Source: Arthrobacter sp. 131MFCol6.1
Lineage (GTDB): Bacteria; Actinomycetota; Actinomycetes; Actinomycetales; Micrococcaceae
Direction: 5' to 3'
DNA: 64,000 nucleotides
NCBI RefSeq assembly: GCF_000374925.1
Contig: NZ_KB895555.1
Span: forward strand, 23,778-87,777
Shown here piece by piece: positions 15,923-23,113 of this stretch. Both the position numbers and the translations under genes were made by a program. Positions within the stretch are counted from its first letter, which is position 1; each line of letters starts with the position of its first letter. The notes below the pieces were generated by a model. The model saw only the letters and a program-made list of their open reading frames with translations. It made no database searches and was not told the DNA's origin.

Positions 15923-17691
15923 GCTTGTGCTCCTTGTTCCGCCGGCTCGGGGTTGCCGGGCCGGGATGCTGTGTCTGCGGTGTCGGTGTGGGCGGATATC
16001 CGGGTCGCGATGAGCGCGAAGGACACCGCGCCGGGGTCTGGGTGGCCGAGGCTCTTCTCGGCGAGCGGGCGGGCCCGGCCTTTGAGCGGACGCAGCCCGG
16101 CGGTCCGCTCTGCGGCCGCTGTGGCGGCGGACGCCGCCGCGGCGAGGGAACCGGCCACCGGTGTGCCGGCGTCGAACGCGGTCAGGAACGCGTCCTGGAA
16201 CGGCAGGAGGGCGTCCACCATGGTCTTGTCCCCCGGTTCGGCCTTGCCGAGTGCGGTGATGGCGTCCACGAAGGCCGTGACCGCCGCGGCCGCGTCCTCG
16301 CCGCTGTAGCTGTCCTGGTTGCCCAGGGCGTGTCCGGCGGCGATGATCGCCGAGCCCCAGAGCGCGCCTGAGGTGCCGCCGGCGCGTTCGCTCCAGGCCT
16401 CCCCCGCAGCGGTCAGGACCCGCGAGGGCGAGGCGCCGCCGTCGTCCGCGGCAGCCTGTTCGGCCGCGGTGACTGCCGCGTCCACGCCACGGCGCATGCC
16501 GATCCCGTGGTCGCCGTCGCCGGCGATGGCATCGAGCCGGCCCAGTTCTTCCTCATGCTCGACCACCACGTCCCGCACCCGGCCGAGCAAGTCGGCGGCC
16601 AGTTGGCCGAGGGCTGCCGCCGCAGCGGTGGGCCGTTCGACGTCGGCGGTCTCCTCGGCGTCCGGACCGGCGAGTTCGCGGCGGGCGCGGGGCGCCAGGT
16701 TTCCCTTGCGGAACGCCGGGGTGTCGGCCGGGGCGGCCCAGTACTGCTCGAGTTCCTCGTCCAGCCACAGCAGGGTCAGGGACAGTCCGGACATGTCCAG
16801 GCTGGTCACGAGCTCGCCGCATTCGGGTTCGACGACGGTGAGCCCGGCGGCGGTGAGGAGCTTTTCGATCTTGCCGAACAGCAGGAAGAGTTCGTCGTAC
16901 TTGACCGTGCCGAGGCCGTTCACGATTGCGACCACGCGGGTGCCGGCGTCGTCCGGTTTATCGGCCAGAAGCCGGGTGACCAGGAGTTCGGCCAGTTCGG
17001 AGGCGGTGGGCATGGGGTGGTCGGAGATCCCCGGTTCGCCGTGGATGCCCAGGCCCAGGGACATGTGCCCCGCGGGGACCGAGAACAGCGGGGCCTCCGC
17101 GCCGGGCAGGGTGCAGCCGTCGAAGGCCACGCCGAGGGAGCGGGTGCGGTAGTTGGTCCGGATGGCCAGCCTTTCGACGTCGTCCAGGCTCAATCCCGCC
17201 TCTGCGGCGGCGCCGGCGATCTTGAAGACTGTCAGGTCCCCGGCGATGCCGCGGCGCTTCTCGATCTGGTCCAGCGGGGCGCTGGCGATGTCGTCGGTGA
17301 CCAGGACGGTGCGGGTTTCGATGCCTTCGGCGTTGAGGCGCAGCTGGGCCTGGCCGAAGTGCAGGACGTCGCCGGCGTAGTTGCCGTAGCTCAGCAGCAC
17401 GCCGCCGCCGGCGTTGGCCGCCTTGGCCACGCGGTAGACCTGGCCGGCCGCGGGCGAGGCGAACATGTTGCCGCAGGCCGAGGCGGTGGCCAGGCCGGGC
17501 CCGACGAGCCCGGCGAAGGCCGGGTAGTGCCCGGAGCCGCCGCCGACCACCAGGGCCACCTGCCCGGAGGGGACTTCGGTGGAGCGGACGACTCCGCCGT
17601 CGACTCGGGCCACGTAGCCGCGGTTGGCCGCAACGAAGCCGTCCAGTGCCTCATCCGCGAAATCAGCGGGATTGTCGAAGATCTGGGTCAT
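15919..17691 (-). CDS. Dihydroxyacetone kinase family protein, fused DhaK-DhaL (erythrulose kinase candidate)
   Basis: A 590-residue fusion of the ketose-binding DAK1 domain (GGGSGHYPAF at residues 50-59, covalent substrate His217 in GLGIHGEPG) and the ATP-binding DAK2 domain (GDGDHGIGMRRG from residue 391, GDKTMVDALLP). Such single-chain, ATP-dependent kinases phosphorylate dihydroxyacetone or erythrulose. The adjacent RpiB-like gene and the TIM-like gene argue for L- or D-erythrulose as substrate. It is the first gene of the group ending at 11118, following a hairpin that separates it from the TIM-barrel gene. Confidence 0.88.
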   Translation of the reverse strand: MTQIFDNPADFADEALDGFVAANRGYVARVDGGVVRSTEVPSGQVALVVGGGSGHYPAFAGLVGPGLATASACGNMFASPAAGQVYRVAKAANAGGGVLLSYGNYAGDVLHFGQAQLRLNAEGIETRTVLVTDDIASAPLDQIEKRRGIAGDLTVFKIAGAAAEAGLSLDDVERLAIRTNYRTRSLGVAFDGCTLPGAEAPLFSVPAGHMSLGLGIHGEPGISDHPMPTASELAELLVTRLLADKPDDAGTRVVAIVNGLGTVKYDELFLLFGKIEKLLTAAGLTVVEPECGELVTSLDMSGLSLTLLWLDEELEQYWAAPADTPAFRKGNLAPRARRELAGPDAEETADVERPTAAAAALGQLAADLLGRVRDVVVEHEEELGRLDAIAGDGDHGIGMRRGVDAAVTAAEQAAADDGGASPSRVLTAAGEAWSERAGGTSGALWGSAIIAAGHALGNQDSYSGEDAAAAVTAFVDAITALGKAEPGDKTMVDALLPFQDAFLTAFDAGTPVAGSLAAAASAATAAAERTAGLRPLKGRARPLAEKSLGHPDPGAVSFALIATRISAHTDTADTASRPGNPEPAEQGAQA

Positions 17692-17755
17692 GGTTCCTCA
17701 TTGAATCCGTGTTGGAGAACTAATGCTGTGGGTAAAGAGCTGGGGTGAAACTGGG

Positions 17756-17795
17756 GTGGTGCGGCCGCCCCCAAATGGTTTGACGGCCGCACCAC
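17756..17795 (-). terminator. 12-bp stem hairpin between the TIM-barrel and kinase genes
   Basis: GTGGTGCGGCCG (17756-17767) and CGGCCGCACCAC (17784-17795) form a perfect 12-bp stem with a 16-nt loop. There is no U-tract, so it may be a partial terminator, a pause or an mRNA-stability element separating gene expression within the locus. Confidence 0.5.
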
Positions 17796-17866
17796 GCGCC
17801 GGTGCCGGCGCTCGTTCAGCGCCCGTTCAGACGCTGAGTTCAGATGCTGGCTTTTCAGATGCCCGG

Positions 17867-18871
17867 TCAGACGCTGGCGAGTGCCGTGGCTGCCGGCAGC
17901 TGCCGGCCCTGGGCCACCTGGCTGGTGCCGAGGGCATAACCGTCGGTCTTCGGCAGGACCTGGCGGCGGAGGTAGTCCTGGTTGCTGGCCGTGACGCTGA
18001 GGCCGTCGCCGCCGTAGTGCTCGGTGCAGAGGATGCCCTGAAAGCCGACGGAGAGTGCGGTCTTGAACGCCTCGCGGTAGTTGATGAGGCCGCTTTCCAT
18101 CGGGGCCGGCATCGCGACGTAGGTGTCCCGGGCGACGTCCTCGTCGCGGATGTAGTTCTTCATGTGCCAGTAGTTGGAGTACGGGAGGGTCTTGGCGACC
18201 ATTTCGCGCCAGTCCTCGATCGGGCGGTGCAGCCGGATGAGGTTGCCGATGTCCGGGTTGATGCCGACGTTGGCCAGGCCGATGTCCTGGACCAGCTGGA
18301 CCGAGGAATCCGCGGTGCCCAGGTAGGTGTCCTCGTACATTTCGAGCGAGAGCAGGACGCCGACCTCGGCCGCGTGCTGGCCAAGTTCGCGCAGGCGGCT
18401 TACGGCCTTGCCCCAGGTTTCCTTATCCCCCACCGGGTCCTTGTACCCTTCGACGGTCCAGAACCAGAGCTGCTTCTGCTGCTCGGCGGTGATGGCCTGG
18501 TGCAGTCCGAACGAGACGACCTCGCAGCCCAGCTCGGCGGCGGCGTCGATGGTGCGGTGGCTGTACGCCAGGTTGGCTTCCCAGTTTCCTTCCTCGATGA
18601 CACTGCGGCGGATGGCAGAGATGACGGGGATACCGATGCCGACGTTGTCCGCGGTCTGTTTGAACTCGGCAAGCCGGGCGGAGCTCAGGTCGCCGGGGCG
18701 GACCCAGCTGTCCGTGAGGTCGGCATTGGCGAAGCCGGCGTCCTTGACCTCGGTGAGGACCTCGGCCCAGGCGGAGGCGTCGGCGTCGTTGATGTGGTTG
18801 CCCTGCGCATCGGTTCCCGGGAACTGCAGGAGCGCTGCTGTGATGGGCCAGTTTTCGGCTGTATAGGCCAT
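17867..18871 (-). CDS. Xylose-isomerase-like TIM barrel protein (sugar isomerase or 3-oxo-acid decarboxylase)
   Basis: A 334-residue AP-endonuclease-2-type TIM barrel. Candidate metal ligands are in LLSLEMYEDTY, NVGINPDIGNLI, YWHMKNYI and ILCTEHYGG. GGAG lies about 8 nt before ATG 18871, and the upstream GTG is too close to it. The protein is somewhat longer than IolE or Hyi enzymes. In D-apionate pathways a member of this fold (OiaC) decarboxylates 3-oxo-isoapionate to L-erythrulose, which would feed the kinase downstream. That assignment is inference. A palindrome TCCTATAGGA sits 29 bp upstream of the start. Confidence 0.75.
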   Translation of the reverse strand: MAYTAENWPITAALLQFPGTDAQGNHINDADASAWAEVLTEVKDAGFANADLTDSWVRPGDLSSARLAEFKQTADNVGIGIPVISAIRRSVIEEGNWEANLAYSHRTIDAAAELGCEVVSFGLHQAITAEQQKQLWFWTVEGYKDPVGDKETWGKAVSRLRELGQHAAEVGVLLSLEMYEDTYLGTADSSVQLVQDIGLANVGINPDIGNLIRLHRPIEDWREMVAKTLPYSNYWHMKNYIRDEDVARDTYVAMPAPMESGLINYREAFKTALSVGFQGILCTEHYGGDGLSVTASNQDYLRRQVLPKTDGYALGTSQVAQGRQLPAATALASV

Positions 18872-18899
18872 GGGGTTCACTCCTTCGTGGAATCCTGTT

Positions 18900-18909
18900 T
18901 CCTATAGGA
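18900..18909. promoter_or_regulatory. Candidate GntR operator TCCTATAGGA
   Basis: A perfect 10-bp palindrome upstream of the TIM-barrel gene. The same 10-mer occurs at 22320-22329 before the GntR regulator gene and a relaxed form at 21481-21490 before the MFS gene. Shared palindromes at promoters of one locus with a dedicated FadR-type regulator point to its binding site. Confidence 0.55.
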
Positions 18910-18949
18910 TTTACTATCTAAGGGGATGTTGTCAAGGTCACACCCCGGG

Positions 18950-20089
18950 TTACGCCCCTTTCGCGGCGAAGGCCGCGGTTGCGAAGACCTCCGGATTCAG
19001 GACGTTGTCTGGGCGCTCCCCCGCCGCGACCGCCAGGATCGAGGCAATGGCGCTGGCCGCGACGTCGCGTGTGAAGTCCTCGGTCCAGCACAGGGAATGA
19101 GGGGAAAGCACGACGTTGTCCAAGGTCAGGAGCTCGTCGTCGGGAAACAGGGGTTCCGGCTCAAAGACGTCGAGGCCGGCGCCGGCGATCCGGCCGTCCC
19201 GCAGGGCGTCCCGGAGGGCATCCGTGTCCACGAGTTTTCCGCGGCCGATATTGATCAGGTAGGCGCTTGGCTTCATTCGGGCCAACGCGGCGGCGCCGAT
19301 CAGTTTTTCGGTCGCCGGTGTCAGCGCGGCGCAGAGCACAACGTAATCCGAGCGCTCCAGGAGCTCATTCAGGCCCAGCAGCTCGACGCCGAGTCCGGCG
19401 GCTTCCGCGTGGCGGCCGCTGCGGTTGTTGCCCACGACTTTCATCCCGAGCGGGGCCAGGAGGCGGGCGAGCTCAGCGCCCACGCTGCCGAAGCCCACGA
19501 TGCCGACCGTCTGGCCCACGAGCGGCGCGCCGCGGTAGTGCTCGCGTTGCGCCCAGTCAGAGGTCCGGGTCAGCCTGTCCTTGGCCAGGAGCTTGTGCGA
19601 GAGCGCCAGGAGCAGCGTCAGTCCCGCCACTGCCAACGGCCGCCGGATGGCATCCGGGGTGTTGGTGACGACGATGCCGGCGCGGGTGCAGGCGTCCAAG
19701 TCGATGGTTTCGTAGCCTGCCCCGAACCGTGCAATCAGTCTCAGGTCCGGGGCGTGGTCCACGGTGCGTGAATCGAAGGCGATGTGTCCCAGTGACAGCA
19801 CGGCATGGACCCCGGCGAGGTCGGCCAGCGGAACCGGATCCGTGTAACTGGGCAGGACGCTCCAGCTGATGCCGTGCTCGCTGAGCCGCTGCAGCCCCAA
19901 GTCCCCGTGAATGGAGTTTCCGTCCGGCCGCGCGGCGTCGGCCGTGACGGCCACCCTGAACGGCGAGCGGGCGGTTCCCGCAGTGGTGGTTCCCGCAGTG
20001 GCGGTTCGCGCAGTGGTGGTTCCCGCCGCCGGGGCGGCCGCCGTGGTGGCGGCCGCCGTCGTCGTCAATGCGTTTGTTGCTGTGCTCAT
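18950..20089 (-). CDS. D-isomer-specific 2-hydroxyacid dehydrogenase family protein
   Basis: A 379-residue NAD-dependent dehydrogenase. The nucleotide motif is VGIVGFGSVGAELARLLAPL. The catalytic region includes NIGRGKLVDTDALRDAL and VLSPHSLCW, where His is the general acid. The N-terminal 43 residues are an unusual Ala/Thr-rich low-complexity segment built from 15-bp DNA repeats, and no internal Met offers a later start. ATG 20089 overlaps the MFS stop by 4 bases, so the two genes are coupled. It may oxidise a sugar acid or reduce a 2-keto acid made by this pathway. Confidence 0.86.
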   Translation of the reverse strand: MSTATNALTTTAAATTAAAPAAGTTTARTATAGTTTAGTARSPFRVAVTADAARPDGNSIHGDLGLQRLSEHGISWSVLPSYTDPVPLADLAGVHAVLSLGHIAFDSRTVDHAPDLRLIARFGAGYETIDLDACTRAGIVVTNTPDAIRRPLAVAGLTLLLALSHKLLAKDRLTRTSDWAQREHYRGAPLVGQTVGIVGFGSVGAELARLLAPLGMKVVGNNRSGRHAEAAGLGVELLGLNELLERSDYVVLCAALTPATEKLIGAAALARMKPSAYLINIGRGKLVDTDALRDALRDGRIAGAGLDVFEPEPLFPDDELLTLDNVVLSPHSLCWTEDFTRDVAASAIASILAVAAGERPDNVLNPEVFATAAFAAKGA

Positions 20090-21426
20090 GCGTCGGTTCG
20101 GCTTTCTGTCTGCGTTGCTGCGGTCTTGTCCTTGATGGGTTCGCGGACCAGCACTGTGTAGGCCACTGCGGCCAGGGCCGCGATGATGCCGCCGATCACG
20201 AACGACGGCGCGTAGGAACCGGTGGCATCGGCGATCACACCGGTCAGCAGCGGGGCAAAGGCGCCGCCGAAGTAGCCGCCGAAGTTCTGAATGGCACCGA
20301 CGGAGGCAACCTGTGAGTTGTCCACGATGTCGCCGGGCATGGCCCAGGCGGCCGCCTGCATGGTGGCGACGAAGCCCAGCGCCACGGTCATGACGGCGAT
20401 GGCGAGCGGGAGGGAATCCACGAACGGGATGAGGCAGATCAGGATGCCGGCGGCAATCGCTGCTACGGACATCACGTGGCGCTTGGCCAGCAGCGGATCA
20501 CGGCCTGCCTTCTTCGAGTAGCGCGTCATGACCCAGCCGCCGGTGATGCCGAGGATGGCTGCGCCGAGGTACGGGACAGCCGCGAGCCAGCCGGAGCTGG
20601 CGATGCTGGCACCGCGTTCTTCCTGCAAGTAGAGCGGCAGGAAGACGATGAAGATGTTCCAGATCCAGATGACGCAGAAGAATCCGGCCATCATGCCCCA
20701 GATTTGGCGGTGCTTGAAGAGTCCGAGCCACGAAACCTTCTTGGCAGTCAGGAGCTGGGTGGTGCGCTGGCTTTCGATGTAGTCCAGTTCCTTCGCGCTG
20801 ATGCGCTTGTGCTCTTCGGGAGCGCGGTAGTAGAGGAAAAAGGCCAGTGCCAGCACGAGGCCTGCGACGCCGAGGAAGAGGAAGATGGCCTGCCAGCCGA
20901 ACGCGAGCATGATGGCGGTCAGGACGGGCGGCGCGATGGCGGGTCCCCACTTGGAACCGCTGTCCCAGATGGCGGTGGCCTGCCCGCGCTCGGCCCGCGG
21001 GAACCAGTCAGCGGTGAGCTTTGCCGACGCCGGCCCGTTGGGGGCTTCGGTGATGCCGAGCAGGAAGCGGAAGGTGATGAACTGCCACATCTTGGTGCCG
21101 ACGGCCATCAGCGCGGTCGCGATGCTCCAGCCTGCGATCGCGAGGAAGTACATCCGTCGGGCGCCCAGCTTGTCCACGAGCCAGCCCGCGGGCAGCTGGG
21201 CAAAAGCGTAGGTCCAGGAGAACACGGTGCCCAGGAGGCCAATGTCCGTCCGGGTCATGCCGAACTCTTTGATCAGCTGCGGCGCGGCGATGGAGATCGC
21301 GCTGCGGTCCATGTAGTTGATGATGCCGGCGGCCAGCGCCCAGCCGAGGATCCACCACCGCAGATTCTTGATGGTGCGGCGTGTTGCGGATTCCTTGGGC
21401 CCTGCGGCCAAAGTTTCTGTTTGCAC
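20086..21426 (-). CDS. MFS carrier, ACS family (hexuronate/galactonate type)
   Basis: A 446-residue carrier with 12 predicted helices. The motif YMDRSAISIAAPQLIKEF near residue 40 and EAPNGPASAKLTADWFPRAE near 135 are typical of proton symporters for sugar acids (ExuT, DgoT). It is the first gene of a two-gene unit with the 2-hydroxyacid dehydrogenase. A candidate operator lies at 21473-21498. Its presence strengthens the case that the locus consumes an acid sugar. Confidence 0.88.
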   Translation of the reverse strand: MQTETLAAGPKESATRRTIKNLRWWILGWALAAGIINYMDRSAISIAAPQLIKEFGMTRTDIGLLGTVFSWTYAFAQLPAGWLVDKLGARRMYFLAIAGWSIATALMAVGTKMWQFITFRFLLGITEAPNGPASAKLTADWFPRAERGQATAIWDSGSKWGPAIAPPVLTAIMLAFGWQAIFLFLGVAGLVLALAFFLYYRAPEEHKRISAKELDYIESQRTTQLLTAKKVSWLGLFKHRQIWGMMAGFFCVIWIWNIFIVFLPLYLQEERGASIASSGWLAAVPYLGAAILGITGGWVMTRYSKKAGRDPLLAKRHVMSVAAIAAGILICLIPFVDSLPLAIAVMTVALGFVATMQAAAWAMPGDIVDNSQVASVGAIQNFGGYFGGAFAPLLTGVIADATGSYAPSFVIGGIIAALAAVAYTVLVREPIKDKTAATQTESRTDA

Positions 21427-21472
21427 TCTTCACTCCCTTGTGACTCCCAATGCCGGCACCATAGCCGTCACA

Positions 21473-21498
21473 ATCGAAGATCCTATGGGGTCTTCGAT
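21473..21498. promoter_or_regulatory. Candidate operator upstream of the ACS-family MFS gene
   Basis: ATCGAAGA (21473-21480) and TCTTCGAT (21491-21498) form an 8-bp inverted repeat around TCCTATGGGG, a two-mismatch version of the TCCTATAGGA palindrome found at 18900 and 22320. It lies 47-72 bp upstream of the MFS start, where a repressor would act. Confidence 0.45.
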
Positions 21499-21601
21499 CA
21501 GCTGTGAAGAGGGTCACAAAAGATGGCACAGGAGCCGGTTGCGCTGTTCCGCGGTGTTGTTACGCGGTGTTGGGCCCGCGTGCGTCAGCCTGGGAGGAGA
21601 C

Positions 21602-22312
21602 CTATTCCGCGGGAGCGTCGGCGATGGCGCGGCCGCGCACCTTTTGCACGTGCTCGGCCATAGCGGCTGCCGCCTTCTCAGGGTCGCCCGTCGCGAGGGC
21701 ATCCAGGACCGCCTGATGCTCGGCGATCGCGTGGTCGGCGTCGGTGATGCCCACTCCCCCGAACAGGCGGAAGCGCTGAATCTGTCCGCCGAGGGCGGCG
21801 TAGGCGGCCACCATGAACTGGTTGCCCGTCTGCTCCGCGATCAGCCGGTGGAACCGTTCATCGGCCTCGAGGTAGCCGCGGAATTCGGCAAAGGACGGCC
21901 CGCGCGGGGCGTCCTTGAGATCGGCGACTGCCCGTTCCAGTTCGGCCAGGTGGCCGGGCGTCAGCCGGGCACACGCCAGTCGGGCGTTGACGGGCTCGAT
22001 CGCGAGGCGGGCTTCCATGAGCTCGGCGAAGTCTTCCCGGGTGAACACCGGAGCAACCCGGTAGCCCTTGAGGGCCACGCGGCGCACCATCCCGGTATGT
22101 TCCAGCCTGGCGAGCGCCTCGCGCACGGGGGTGGGCGAGACGTCGAGTTCCCGGGCGGTCCCGTCGATGCTGACCGCGGTTCCGGGTTCCAGCCGGCCAT
22201 CCATCAGCGACGCCAGGAGTTCTTCATAGACGTGGTCCGCGAGGACCTGCCGACTGACGGCGCGGCCGGCGGGGCGCCCCTCAGAGTGGCTGCCGGTGGA
22301 AGCGAATTGCAT
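21602..22312 (-). CDS. GntR family regulator, FadR/FCD subgroup
   Basis: A 236-residue regulator. The winged-helix domain comes first (VYEELLASLMDGRLEPGTAV, then ELDVSPTPVREALARLEHTG) and is followed by an all-helical FCD ligand domain with FMVAAYAAL and candidate metal-binding His (FHRLI, AEHVQ). ATG 22312 (MQFASTGS) is preferred over the TTG two codons upstream because AGGAT is about 9 nt away. The TCCTATAGGA palindrome (22320-22329) overlaps that ribosome-binding site, suggesting autoregulation. FCD regulators usually sense a pathway acid and control adjacent sugar-acid genes. Confidence 0.87.
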   Translation of the reverse strand: MQFASTGSHSEGRPAGRAVSRQVLADHVYEELLASLMDGRLEPGTAVSIDGTARELDVSPTPVREALARLEHTGMVRRVALKGYRVAPVFTREDFAELMEARLAIEPVNARLACARLTPGHLAELERAVADLKDAPRGPSFAEFRGYLEADERFHRLIAEQTGNQFMVAAYAALGGQIQRFRLFGGVGITDADHAIAEHQAVLDALATGDPEKAAAAMAEHVQKVRGRAIADAPAE

Positions 22313-22319
22313 CTTCAAA

Positions 22320-22329
22320 TCCTATAGGA
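22320..22329. promoter_or_regulatory. Candidate GntR operator overlapping the gntR ribosome-binding site
   Basis: Perfect palindrome TCCTATAGGA, identical to the one at 18900-18909. On the minus strand its AGGA is also the likely Shine-Dalgarno sequence of the GntR gene starting at 22312, so binding would block both transcription and ribosome access. Confidence 0.5.
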
Positions 22330-22568
22330 CCGGGCGTGGCGACATCCCCTCCGGGACATGCCCATTTGCCGCCCCCACCAATGGGCATGCCCCTCGCTGC
22401 GCGTCATGGGCCCACGGGGACATGCCCAATCCCGGCGCCAGCCGCGGGACATGTCCAGTGGCCAATTCGTCCAGGGAACCTGTCCGGTGGCCCCGCTATG
22501 CAGGACGGGACATGCCCACCCCCACACTCCGGCGCGGGACATGTCCAGCCTTAGGCCAAACCAGCGAG

Positions 22569-22647
22569 CGACATGCTCATTGTTAAGCGCGATCAGTGGG
22601 CAGAATGGCATTCTGCCCACTGATCATGGCTGCGGCCGAGCATGTCC
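22569..22647. repeat. 79-bp palindromic element, unit C
   Basis: Bounded by CGACATGCTC (22569) and GAGCATGTCC (22638), an inverted pair with one mismatch. A 35-bp near-perfect palindrome at 22591-22625 (17-bp arms around a single G, containing AGTGGGCAGAATG) is centred at 22608, exactly the midpoint of the unit. The outer and inner symmetries share one axis. Confidence 0.8.
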
Positions 22648-22653
22648 AGTGGT

Positions 22654-22954
22654 CATGATGCGCTGCGAGGAACATGCTCTTTCGTGCACCTCATCGCGGC
22701 ACATGTCCGGACCCGGGTGCGGCTGGACATGTCCCGTGGCCATGATGCGCTGCGAGGAACATGCTCTTTCGTGCACCTCATCGCGGCACATGTCCGGACC
22801 CGGGTGCGGCTGGACATGTCCCGTGGCCATGATGCGCTGCGAGGAACATGCTCTTTCGTGCACCTCATCGCGGCACATGTCCGGACCCGGGTGCGGCTGG
22901 ACATGTCCAGTGGTCATGATGCGCTGCGAGGAACATGCTCTTTCGTGCACCTCA
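22654..22954. repeat. 87-bp tandem repeat, three full copies and a 40-bp partial
   Basis: Copies start at 22654, 22741, 22828 and 22915. The first two are identical, the third differs only near its end (AGTGGT for CGTGGC), and the fourth keeps 40 bp before diverging. Each full copy carries decamers at offsets 17, 46 and 72. A length divisible by three keeps frames open on both strands. Near-identity implies recent expansion or homogenisation. Confidence 0.88.
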
Positions 22955-22991
22955 CCGTTGAGCATGTTCCGTCTCGGACCTGCCCTGCGAG

Positions 22992-23070
22992 GGACATGCT
23001 CATTGTTAAATGCGATCAGTGGGCAGAATGGCATTCTGCCCACTGACCGTGACTGCGGCTGAGCATGTCC
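22992..23070. repeat. 79-bp palindromic element, unit D
   Basis: Bounded by GGACATGCTC (22992) and its exact reverse complement GAGCATGTCC (23061). The inner palindrome 23014-23048 is centred at 23031, the unit midpoint. It is a near copy of unit C (differences mostly near 23011-23013 and 23047-23060), so the pair flank the tandem array as direct copies. Confidence 0.8.
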
Positions 23071-23113
23071 AGCCGAGCGGGCGCCGCGAAAGTCACCGCG
23101 CCCGCAGTTGGCC

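Larger units (their letters stand above)
22354..23070. repeat. Array of palindromic RCATGY decamers (GRRCATGYYC lattice)
   Basis: This 717-bp gene-free stretch, between the OYE stop (23114) and the GntR start, holds 21 decamers close to GRRCATGYYC plus one decayed copy. Starts: 22354, 22383, 22418, 22447, (22476), 22508, 22537, 22569, 22638, 22670, 22699, 22725, 22757, 22786, 22812, 22844, 22873, 22899, 22931, 22960, 22992, 23061. Gaps are nearly all 29, 32, 26 or 69 bp. Two 79-bp symmetric units flank an 87-bp tandem repeat. Open frames across it on both strands appear to be by-products of the 3-multiple repeat length. No cas genes or transposase are adjacent. Confidence 0.85.

Noticed and set aside
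22354..23062. Repeat-rich proteins on both strands of the array
   Set aside because: Frames on both strands stay open because the main repeat is 87 bp, a multiple of three. No ribosome-binding site or protein-like composition supports them.
22354..23070. CRISPR array
   Set aside because: Spacing is regular, but the repeated unit is a 10-bp palindrome, the intervening sequences are themselves repeated, and no cas genes are nearby.
22354..23070. Match of the decamers to the eukaryotic p53 response element (RRRCWWGYYY)
   Set aside because: GGACATGTCC fits that consensus exactly, but the DNA is bacterial. The resemblance reflects a short palindromic consensus only.
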